Source of the DNA: an uncultured Actinomycetes bacterium
Lineage (GTDB): Bacteria > Actinomycetota > Actinomycetes > Nanopelagicales > Nanopelagicaceae
DNA: 9,383 nucleotides
Reading direction: 5' to 3'
NCBI GenBank assembly: GCA_903918325.1
Contig: CAIXDY010000175.1
Span: 1 to 9,383 of the forward strand
In this document: positions 1 through 5,269 of the stretch, piece after piece
Layout of the letters: the number at the start of each line of letters is the position of its first letter
How positions within the stretch are numbered: the first letter of the stretch is position 1
Translations under genes and position numbers: made by a program
Notes under the pieces: generated by a model
Seen by the model: the letters and a program-made list of their open reading frames with translations, nothing else
What the model was told of the DNA's origin: nothing
Databases searched by the model: none

Positions 1-399
1 GCAATGCCAGCACATGCCGTGGGCATGTTGGCCGGAGCTTTAGGTTCACTTAAAGATAAGAAAGTTGCTGTTCTTGGAATTTCTTATCGTGGTGGAGTTA
101 AAGAGAGTGCGTTCTCTGGCGTATTTCCAACTGTAACTGCATTAAAAGCTGCGGGAGCAAACGTTGTCGTTCATGATCCTATGTATACCAATGAAGAGAT
201 CACTCAACTTGGCTTTGCACCTTATGCAATGGGCGAAAACGTTGATGGAGTTATTCTGCAAGCTGATCATGCAGAGTATAAAAAACTTACTGGCCTTTCT
301 TTTCCAGGAGTTAAAGCGGTAATCGATGGCCGTCGAACAATGAATTCAAGCAACTTCTCTGGCGTTGATTTTAGAGTTATTGGGGCGCCGGCTCAGTAA
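1..399 (+). CDS. Nucleotide-sugar (UDP-sugar) dehydrogenase, C-terminal part, 5' end outside window
   Basis: The frame is already open at base 1, and only the last 132 residues are present, so the ATG at 4 is probably internal. The visible part matches the UDP-binding C-terminal domain of the UDP-glucose/UDP-ManNAc dehydrogenase family. It has a short linker helix, then the Rossmann strand KKVAVLGISYRGGVKES (about residues 20-36 of the fragment), in the place where other members have a 'GxAYKxxxxDxRES' motif, followed by HDPMYT and a terminal IDGRRT strand. Family members oxidise the C6 hydroxyl of a UDP-hexose to a uronic acid with two NAD+, in the cytoplasm, supplying precursors for surface polysaccharide. 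The catalytic Cys domain lies to the left and cannot be checked, and the exact sugar cannot be told. The neighbouring convergent glycosyltransferase supports a polysaccharide role. Its last 23 bp overlap that gene's 3' end. Confidence 0.85.
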   Translation, partial: AMPAHAVGMLAGALGSLKDKKVAVLGISYRGGVKESAFSGVFPTVTALKAAGANVVVHDPMYTNEEITQLGFAPYAMGENVDGVILQADHAEYKKLTGLSFPGVKAVIDGRRTMNSSNFSGVDFRVIGAPAQ

Positions 400-1663
400 T
401 CACAGTGAAAGGCAAGTGCGTGCGCGCAGTTGGTTTCGCATCGGCAATTCGGTTGTAAATCTTTATTAAGTTTTCGGCTTGTAGTTCCCAGCTGCGTTCT
501 AGCAATACTTTCTCGGTATAAACGCTTTGGTATGTAGTTTTATTAGCTAACACTTTCTTAACTGCTGCGGCACAATCATCAACATTTTCAGCAATAAATA
601 CTTCACCATTGCCTAAGCGTTTTACTTCAGCGGCCATGGTGCGGACATCGCTGACAACGATGGGTAGCCGGGCCTGCATGTATTCGCCAAATTTAGTGAT
701 CAAAGAAATTTCGTGATTGAGCTTATGGTGGATTGGGATGAGGCCGATATCTCCCGTCGAAAGGTAGGAAACTAGTTCCGAGTTTGGGACGTATGGCAAA
801 ACATGGAATCGATCGCGCAATTGCGAATACTGAGATTGCAGATCTAACACCGTTTGATTCTTTGGATTAGCAATCAAAGCAAGGTGGACTCCAGGCAACT
901 GCTTGAGCGCTTCTAGAACTGTTGCTAAACCGCGTTGGGGAGCAACTGCGCCTGAATAAACGAGTAACGGTGTTGTTGCCAGAACATTGCAATCATTGCG
1001 CATATCTCTTTTGCAGGGCTGCTGGCCTTCAAATAATGGATCATTTGCCACTAATTCAGGTCGCTTTGTTAGTTCTAAATGTGGAACTAATAGATCAGAC
1101 ATTCCTTCGCTGACCGATAAAACCGTTGCCGCCATTTTGCTATAACGTTTTTCTTCGCGGATATACACCTTTTTTAATGGTGCAGTCAGATGAGAAACGC
1201 CAGGTACGTATTCGTGAGCATCATAAATTAATTTGGCGGTATGGCCTTGCGTAGCTAGATATTCAACTAATGCACCAGCAATAGGAAGTGCGGTGTAATC
1301 ATGGGCATGAATGACATCGGGTTTGAACTCTAAAGCGATTGGTTTAAGTGTTGTTCTGGCGCGGATCAAATTAGGAATTACTGGTGGTACAGCAGGCAAA
1401 ACCTTCGCTTGAAATTTACGCTTGTAGTAGCGCAGCGCTCTTAAGATAAAAGCGAAAGAACTTTGCTTAATAACAATCTTCAAGTAAACCCGATTGATAA
1501 TTGCATACCCGATTTTTAATTGATCATCGTTGTGGCCGGGGCGGGCACCGCACACCAACACATCCCAGCCCGCATTAGCTAAAGACCAGGCACATTTGAG
1601 AACTCGTGAATCTTCGGTGACACCATTGAGCACAATGTGCATCGTGCGTGGTGATGTGTTCAT
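377..1663 (-). CDS. GT-B fold glycosyltransferase, family 4-like
   Basis: This 428-residue cytoplasmic glycosyltransferase has the two-domain GT-B layout. The N-terminal acceptor domain begins at about residue 8 (MHIVLNG, then DSRVLKCAWSLANAGWDVLV) and includes PDVIHAHD (115-122) and LIYDAHEY (145-152). The C-terminal donor domain begins near residue 232 (LLVYSGAVAPQRGLATVLEAL) and carries SLITKFGEYMQARLPIVVSD (320-339), the usual place of the GT4 nucleotide-sugar contact with a conserved Glu. It probably transfers a hexose or derivative onto a lipid-linked or surface glycan; donor and acceptor cannot be predicted. The first ATG is preferred because a TAGATT hexamer sits 6 nt upstream, fitting leaderless initiation; the second Met (residue 8) is an alternative. 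There is no Shine-Dalgarno at either. It follows the MOSC gene by 48 nt, and its stop codon lies inside the convergent dehydrogenase gene. The Pro-rich tail (last 15 residues) looks non-conserved. Confidence 0.85.
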   Translation of the reverse strand: MNTSPRTMHIVLNGVTEDSRVLKCAWSLANAGWDVLVCGARPGHNDDQLKIGYAIINRVYLKIVIKQSSFAFILRALRYYKRKFQAKVLPAVPPVIPNLIRARTTLKPIALEFKPDVIHAHDYTALPIAGALVEYLATQGHTAKLIYDAHEYVPGVSHLTAPLKKVYIREEKRYSKMAATVLSVSEGMSDLLVPHLELTKRPELVANDPLFEGQQPCKRDMRNDCNVLATTPLLVYSGAVAPQRGLATVLEALKQLPGVHLALIANPKNQTVLDLQSQYSQLRDRFHVLPYVPNSELVSYLSTGDIGLIPIHHKLNHEISLITKFGEYMQARLPIVVSDVRTMAAEVKRLGNGEVFIAENVDDCAAAVKKVLANKTTYQSVYTEKVLLERSWELQAENLIKIYNRIADAKPTARTHLPFTVITEPAPQ

Positions 1664-1676
1664 GTTCGCAATCTAT
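1664..1676 (-). promoter_or_regulatory. Putative -10 box for leaderless start of the glycosyltransferase gene
   Basis: On the minus strand the sequence reads TATAGATT GCGAAC ATG. The hexamer TAGATT (1675-1670) fits the actinobacterial TANNNT -10 pattern and ends 6 nt before the ATG, so transcription would start at or next to the A of the start codon. No clear -35 hexamer is seen at 16-18 nt. The same ATAGATT core recurs just upstream of two other minus-strand genes in the window. It would let this gene be expressed independently of the MOSC gene upstream. Confidence 0.45.
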
Positions 1677-1711
1677 ACGGTGTCAGGTAATCAAGCCAGA
1701 ACGAACACTTC

Positions 1712-2338
1712 TTACTTGAGTAGACTTTGAATCCATTCCTTAAATTTTGGTGAGAGTTCTTCAACGGCTGCTATTTCTTCTACTTTAGAACGATCCCCAT
1801 TTTTTGTGGCATAAAGGTCGGCAATTGTGATGGCATGGCTAGGTCTGGAAATAATTTCAATGGAATCCCCCGCAGTAATTTCGCCCTCTTGAATAATTCG
1901 TAAGTACGTTCCGGGCTTGCCGGCGGCCATAAATTCTTTAATCAGCGTTGGTCGATTCCAAAATCCCGCAAATACTCGACAAGGAATTCGAGGTTGTGAG
2001 ACTTCTAAAATTGTAGAACCGACTTTCCAACGCTCACCTACTAAGCATTGGTTCACATCTATTCCAGTAGTTGTTAAATTTTCACCAAAGCGACCATGCG
2101 CGATAGCTATACCAAGTTCGTTTTGCCACCAATCGGCATCTTCACGGGCGTAGGCATAGACCGCTTGGTCATAACCTCCATGATGATTGCGATCAGCAAC
2201 AACATCTCCAGCAACTTCATCATGTGCAAAAGTGATTGGCCCGTTTACTTGGCGCTTATCGATTCCAGTCTTGCCTTCACTGCCAGTCCATTCGCCTTCA
2301 TGCACAACCGCTGCAACATTGATGGAAAGGATTTTCAT
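1712..2338 (-). CDS. MOSC domain protein, YiiM-like
   Basis: This 208-residue protein has the MOSC fold of molybdenum-cofactor-binding sulfurase/reductase proteins. Visible hallmarks are the HHGGYDQAVYAYA motif (52-64), GRFGENLTTTG (82-92) and QPRIPCRVFAGFW (115-127) with the conserved family Cys at 120, thought to contact the Mo centre. The C-terminal 40 residues (SHAITIADLY... onward) match the small 3-alpha domain found in YiiM. E. coli YiiM with its partner redox proteins helps reduce N-hydroxylated bases; a similar detoxifying activity here is inference from homology. There is no signal peptide, so it should be cytoplasmic. Its ATG overlaps the TGA of the RNase HI/phosphatase gene (ATGA), implying translational coupling. 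A perfect inverted repeat lies just upstream of the start and may hide it when the upstream gene is not being translated. Confidence 0.88.
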   Translation of the reverse strand: MKILSINVAAVVHEGEWTGSEGKTGIDKRQVNGPITFAHDEVAGDVVADRNHHGGYDQAVYAYAREDADWWQNELGIAIAHGRFGENLTTTGIDVNQCLVGERWKVGSTILEVSQPRIPCRVFAGFWNRPTLIKEFMAAGKPGTYLRIIQEGEITAGDSIEIISRPSHAITIADLYATKNGDRSKVEEIAAVEELSPKFKEWIQSLLK

Positions 2339-3417
2339 CGCAAATGAGCCTGCTCATTTAATGTACGAAGTGCTCTCAGACCATCACTTGGCCAGACTGA
2401 AATTGTTGTGATTGAGCACGGTGAGATGTCGATATGAAAAATTGATTCCGCTGGGCCATCTATAACTACTTTAGCTGCAGTCTTAATTGTTCCGTTGTGC
2501 GTAACAACTGCAACACGTTGGCCTGGATATTCTGCAGCTATCTGTGAAATTGCCGCATCAATGCGTACCGCAACGTTGTCATAAGACTCACCTTGTGGTG
2601 GTGCAAAAGAAGTTGAACAGACCCACGAGTTGTAATCGGCCGGATAGCGCTCTTTTACTTCATCGATTGAAAGTCCGTCCCAAATTCCAAATGAACATTC
2701 AATCCACGCTTCTTCGAAATTAATTGGTAAACCTGTAAGGCGTGAGATTGATTCAGCAGTTTGAGTAGTGCGCTTAAGCGGTGAAGCAATCAGAACTTCC
2801 GGATTAAAAGCGGCAATTGCTGCGGCAACTTTCTCGGCTTGGGCTAATCCAGTTGCCGTTAGCTCAGGATTTAAAGGGCCATCGCCTGAAAACTTTTTCA
2901 TCGGAGTTAATACCGTCTCACCATGGCGAATAAGGAAAATAGTTGTGGCGGTTTCAGGGTTAAGTAAGCGCTCAGTTAAATAGTTTTGGCGCACTGAAAT
3001 AATTTCGCCGCCACCTGATTGCTCATCTAGGGCTTTATTGGCAAGGCGATCGGCATGTGAGTTTTCATCGCGCGGAATCCAGGTGTAATTAACTAGCGAA
3101 GCGGTATGTGCATTGCGCGCATCTGACGCTAACTTACGCATGTCGGCATGTTTAATCTGCCAGCGCCCAGACATTTGTTCGACAACTAATTTGCTATCCA
3201 TCTTCACGTCAATAGTTGCTTGTGGGTCCAGGGCATTGATCGCAGTTAATCCTGCGATTAGTCCGCAATATTCAGCTACGTTATTAGTGGCGATACCAAT
3301 GAAGTCGTAGAGCTCGGCAACAATTTTGCCATTTTCAGTAATAACTGAACCGTAACCAGCCGGACCTGGATTTCCGCGTGAACCACCATCGGCAGTTAAT
3401 GAGAAATGTCGTGCCAT
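2335..3417 (-). CDS. Bifunctional RNase HI / acid phosphatase (histidine phosphatase fold)
   Basis: This 360-residue two-domain fusion is of the kind known in actinobacteria (Rv2228c of M. tuberculosis). Residues 1-135 are an RNase HI domain that cuts the RNA strand of RNA-DNA hybrids. It opens with LTADGGSRGNPGPAGYG, and the metal-binding acidic set appears intact: Asp10, Glu49, Asp74 (KMDSK) and Asp123 (in SHADRLAN). After a short linker, residues 158-350 form a histidine phosphatase domain. The phosphohistidine motif is LIRHGET (His165), followed by SPLKRTTQTAE (212-222), Glu240 after WI, and VTHNGT with the second His at 307. In this family the phosphatase half resembles CobC/alpha-ribazole phosphatase, but the physiological substrate is not established. 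The ATG lies 3 nt after the zinc-ribbon gene's TAG, and the TGA overlaps the MOSC ATG, so the three genes form a coupled operon. The order zinc ribbon then RNase HI fusion is the same as Rv2229c-Rv2228c. Confidence 0.93.
   Translation of the reverse strand: MARHFSLTADGGSRGNPGPAGYGSVITENGKIVAELYDFIGIATNNVAEYCGLIAGLTAINALDPQATIDVKMDSKLVVEQMSGRWQIKHADMRKLASDARNAHTASLVNYTWIPRDENSHADRLANKALDEQSGGGEIISVRQNYLTERLLNPETATTIFLIRHGETVLTPMKKFSGDGPLNPELTATGLAQAEKVAAAIAAFNPEVLIASPLKRTTQTAESISRLTGLPINFEEAWIECSFGIWDGLSIDEVKERYPADYNSWVCSTSFAPPQGESYDNVAVRIDAAISQIAAEYPGQRVAVVTHNGTIKTAAKVVIDGPAESIFHIDISPCSITTISVWPSDGLRALRTLNEQAHLR
2342..2359 (-). repeat. Perfect 8-bp inverted repeat at a gene junction, likely mRNA hairpin
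   Basis: AAATGAGC (2342-2349) and GCTCATTT (2352-2359) are perfect reverse complements separated by 2 bp, giving a 7-8 bp stem with a tiny loop. It lies in the last codons of the RNase HI/phosphatase gene, and its proximal edge is only 3 nt from the MOSC ATG (2338). In the mRNA it would occupy the ribosome-loading region of the MOSC gene, and the weak purine stretch AGCAGG is inside it. Confidence 0.55.
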
Positions 3418-3420
3418 TGA

Positions 3421-4149
3421 CTAAGCCCCACGCACCAAAATGCAACGGCACTCTTCGCAGCGAACTACTTCATCTTCACTAATCTCTGAAATTCTCTTGA
3501 GCTCCACAGTATTAATAGATAAGTGACACCCAGTACAAGCACCTGCAACAAGGGCAGCGGCGCCAGTTCCATTATTTGTTGAACGAATCTTTTCGTAGAG
3601 TGCAATCAATTCTGGAGATACTGCGGCTAAAGTTTCGGTTCGCTCTTTAGCAATACTTTCAAGTTCGCCATTTATTCGTGCAAGCGCATTTTCCTTGCGA
3701 ATATTAAGTTCATTGATCTGCTCAGTAAATGCAGCTTCTTGCCCCTGTAAATCTTCAATACGAGCTTTGATCTCATCTACCCGCATCATGATTTCAAGTT
3801 CAACTTCTTCAAGTTCTGATCGGCGAGAATTCAGCGTTCCGACTTCATGTTGAAGTTGCTCTAACTCTTTAGGTGAAGCCGAACCCCCAGAGAGTCTGGC
3901 CTCGTCGCGGGTAATTCGAGTAACAATCTGTTCTACATCGGCTTCGGCGCGCAATAGTTCGCGCTTAACATCGCTCAATTCAGTTTCAGCAGCAATGCGT
4001 AAGTCACGGGCATTATGAGATTTTGTAGTGGTTGAAACTAGCTCTGCTAACTCTGGCAAGGTTGAAGCGGTGTGGTTGAGCGCCGTTGTTTTCTGGTCGA
4101 ATGCAGCCACATCTAAAATCTGACGCTGATCGCTAAGGCTGGCTTTCAT
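3421..4149 (-). CDS. Coiled-coil protein with C-terminal C4-type zinc ribbon (zf-RING_7 family)
   Basis: This protein of about 242 residues consists largely of heptad-like helices rich in Glu, Lys, Arg and Leu (about residues 20-185). It ends in a zinc ribbon with the four ligands CTGC (205, 208) and CEEC (231, 234), plus an extra Cys at 236. It belongs to the family of Rv2229c and is widespread beside the RNase HI fusion; it is thought to be nucleic-acid-associated, but no biochemical role is firmly known. Start choice: the ATG at 4149 gives the family-like N-terminus MKASLSDQRQILDVAAFD. The frame also runs up to a TTG at 4176, but that codon sits 1 nt beyond the CCA end of the tRNA gene, so it could hardly be used after tRNA processing. 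A GAAAGGG stretch at 4170-4164 lies 14 nt from the ATG, long for a Shine-Dalgarno. The Nif3-like gene that usually precedes this family is absent here and replaced by tRNA-Val. Confidence 0.88.
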   Translation of the reverse strand: MKASLSDQRQILDVAAFDQKTTALNHTASTLPELAELVSTTTKSHNARDLRIAAETELSDVKRELLRAEADVEQIVTRITRDEARLSGGSASPKELEQLQHEVGTLNSRRSELEEVELEIMMRVDEIKARIEDLQGQEAAFTEQINELNIRKENALARINGELESIAKERTETLAAVSPELIALYEKIRSTNNGTGAAALVAGACTGCHLSINTVELKRISEISEDEVVRCEECRCILVRGA

Positions 4150-4177
4150 ATTTTTGCGATCAACCCTTTCTTGCAAC

Positions 4178-4252
4178 TGGTGGGCGCTGAGGGTTTCGAA
4201 CCCCCGACATTCTCGGTGTAAACGAGACGCTCTACCACTGAGCTAAGCACCC
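4178..4252 (-). tRNA. tRNA-Val, anticodon UAC, CCA encoded
   Basis: This is a full 75-nt cloverleaf on the minus strand. The acceptor stem GGGTGCT pairs with AGCGCCC (one G-U), the D-arm is GCTC-AGTGGTA-GAGC, and the anticodon arm is TCTCG-TTTACAC-CGAGA with anticodon TAC, which reads valine GUA and other GUN codons. The variable loop is short and the T-arm is GGGGG-TTCGAAA-CCCTC. Discriminator A and CCA are encoded. The mature 3' end is 28 nt from the ATG of the zinc-ribbon gene on the same strand, with no terminator between them, so tRNA and mRNA are probably co-transcribed and separated by processing. Confidence 0.97.
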
Positions 4253-4254
4253 GC

Positions 4255-4274
4255 GTACTCGATCTTCTGAGTAC
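4255..4274 (-). repeat. 6-bp inverted repeat in tRNA leader
   Basis: GTACTC (4255-4260) and GAGTAC (4269-4274) are exact reverse complements around an 8-nt loop. The element ends 2 nt before the tRNA-Val 5' end and abuts a second hairpin. It could be a leader hairpin recognised during tRNA 5' processing, or chance. Confidence 0.35.
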
Positions 4275-4294
4275 TGGTGAATCTTACTTCACCA
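4275..4294 (-). terminator. Possible U-less hairpin terminator after the peroxiredoxin gene
   Basis: On the minus strand TGGTGAA pairs with TTCACCA around a 6-nt loop, a perfect 7-bp stem beginning 23 nt beyond the peroxiredoxin stop codon. No T-run follows it, so it would be a weak or U-less terminator. The loop also contains part of a TAAGAT hexamer that could be the -10 box for the tRNA, so the two roles compete as explanations. Confidence 0.35.
4281..4286 (-). promoter_or_regulatory. Candidate -10 box for tRNA-Val / zinc-ribbon operon
   Basis: TAAGAT fits TANNNT and lies 28 nt upstream of the mature tRNA 5' end, so transcription would begin near 4274 with a leader of about 21 nt. The hexamer 17 nt further upstream (TTAGTG) matches the -35 consensus poorly. 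The call rests mainly on position. Confidence 0.3.
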
Positions 4295-4317
4295 TTGTTA
4301 AAACACTAAATCACCGC

Positions 4318-4776
4318 TTACAACGCAGCAATTGCCGCCTTGTAATCAGCGATATTGCGCGCATCGCCAAGACCATTGACTACTTGCCAGCGCAATATGC
4401 CAGCTTTGTCGATCACAAAGGTTCCACGTGTTGAACAACCGCGTGATTCTTCAAAAACTCCATATGACTTTGCAACCGCACCATGTGGCCAAAAATCTGC
4501 AAGAACTGGGAACTTGTAACCCTCTTGTTCGGCAAATGCACGCTGTGCATACATTGGGTCACATGAGATTGCTAGTAACTGAACATTCTCATTTTGAAAT
4601 GCTGATAGGTCATCGCGCATTGCGCAGAGTTCACCAGTACAAATTCCGGAAAATGCGAATGGATAGAAAAGAAGAACAACATTTTTTTCACCTTTAAAAG
4701 ATGAGAGTGAAACTTTCTCACCATGTTGGTTCATTACTTCAAAATCTGGGGCGGCTTGGCCAATTGTTAGAGTCAT
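4318..4776 (-). CDS. ahpE: AhpE-type peroxiredoxin
   Basis: This is a 152-residue thioredoxin-fold peroxidase, essentially the length of M. tuberculosis AhpE (153). It reduces hydroperoxides and peroxynitrite in the cytoplasm. The active-site loop PFAFSGICTGELC holds the peroxidatic Cys46 with the preceding Thr/Ser-type position filled by Ser43; the conserved FWPHGAVAKSYGVF stretch (95-108) and Arg117 in CSTRGTFVID are also present. M. tuberculosis AhpE is 1-Cys, but here Cys51 follows Cys46 in a C-X4-C arrangement like the resolving Cys of Bcp/PrxQ enzymes, and Cys72 and Cys114 add further thiols, so an intramolecular disulfide is possible. The gene follows the DUF3052 gene by 10 nt, with no Shine-Dalgarno but a TAGATT box 7 nt upstream, allowing independent leaderless expression. 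The DUF3052-ahpE pairing next to aceE is conserved in mycobacteria. Confidence 0.92.
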   Translation of the reverse strand: MTLTIGQAAPDFEVMNQHGEKVSLSSFKGEKNVVLLFYPFAFSGICTGELCAMRDDLSAFQNENVQLLAISCDPMYAQRAFAEQEGYKFPVLADFWPHGAVAKSYGVFEESRGCSTRGTFVIDKAGILRWQVVNGLGDARNIADYKAAIAAL

Positions 4777-4790
4777 GGCGCAAAATCTAT
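4777..4790 (-). promoter_or_regulatory. Putative -10 box for leaderless ahpE transcript
   Basis: The minus strand reads ATAGATT TTGCGCC ATG. TAGATT (4789-4784) fits TANNNT and ends 7 nt before the ahpE ATG. It overlaps the TAG stop of the DUF3052 gene, so the match could be forced by the stop codon, but the surrounding ATAGATT core is shared with two other starts in the window. No -35 is claimed. Confidence 0.4.
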
Positions 4791-5179
4791 CGCTTCGCCG
4801 TCTTACGTGCCACTAGACGCGTGGCACTCCAATCGGGAGCAATTGAAAATGATGATGTCTGACTTAAACCTGCAGTCGGTGCTGCATCTTGAATATCACT
4901 TGGTTCCACATGACCATCGCGACCAACTTTTGGTGTAAGAACCCAAATGGGTCCGGTCTCACTTAAATATGTAAGTGCATCCATTAATTCATCGACGAGA
5001 TCACCATCACCATCTCGCCACCAGATTATTACGCCATCAACAACTTCATTGGAATCACTGTCCACGAATTGAGATTTGGTAATTGCCATAATTTGCTGAC
5101 GTAGATTTTCGTCACATCCACTGGTACGGCCGACCTCCTGAATCAGGTCGCCCTCCTTGAACCCCATACGCGCTGGCAC
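4787..5179 (-). CDS. DUF3052 family protein, function unknown
   Basis: This small acidic cytoplasmic protein of 130 residues belongs to an actinobacterial family recognised by its central DGVIIWWRDGDGDLVDELMDAL segment (48-69), followed by PIWVLTPKVGRDGHVEPSDI (77-96) and a C-terminal APDWSATRLVARK. There are no membrane segments, signal peptide or catalytic motif. Function is unknown in the whole family. The conserved position, divergent from aceE and upstream of ahpE, suggests a link to central metabolism or redox balance, but that is inference. The GTG at 5179 is taken as start because it gives the few residues normally found before the conserved K(L/M)G motif; an ATG at 5167 would start at MGFKEGDL. 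A TAGATT box at 5200-5195 would give a leader of under 10 nt to the GTG. Confidence 0.85.
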   Translation of the reverse strand: MPARMGFKEGDLIQEVGRTSGCDENLRQQIMAITKSQFVDSDSNEVVDGVIIWWRDGDGDLVDELMDALTYLSETGPIWVLTPKVGRDGHVEPSDIQDAAPTAGLSQTSSFSIAPDWSATRLVARKTAKR

Positions 5180-5269
5180 AGGCTAATTCCACACAATCTA
5201 TCGACCTTGCACAAGAGGTAGGGCAATGTCATTTCGACTTACTGGTCAGTTCACGCAAGAATACGCACT
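5180..5269. promoter_or_regulatory. Divergent control region between DUF3052 gene and aceE
   Basis: These 90 bp must hold promoters for both directions. Leftward, ATAGATT (5201-5195) is a good -10 candidate for the DUF3052 gene, with no clear -35. Rightward, no convincing -10/-35 pair or Shine-Dalgarno precedes the aceE ATG; the A-rich stretch AAGAATACGCACT directly abuts it. The small dyad ACTG-GT-CAGT near 5240-5250 is too short to call an operator. Confidence 0.5.

Noticed and set aside
1917..2411. Three overlapping plus-strand open frames opposite the MOSC gene and its junction
   Set aside because: Each is short and lacks motifs, and the opposite strand encodes a full MOSC domain with its conserved Cys, so these are shadows.
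4150..4176. Upstream TTG extension of the zinc-ribbon gene
   Set aside because: The TTG is 1 nt from the tRNA CCA end, leaving no mRNA for ribosome binding after processing, and the extra nine residues do not resemble the family N-terminus.
5235..5255. Small dyad ACTG-GT-CAGT upstream of aceE as a regulator operator
   Set aside because: Only 4 bp per arm, expected often by chance, and no known pyruvate-dehydrogenase repressor site was recognised.
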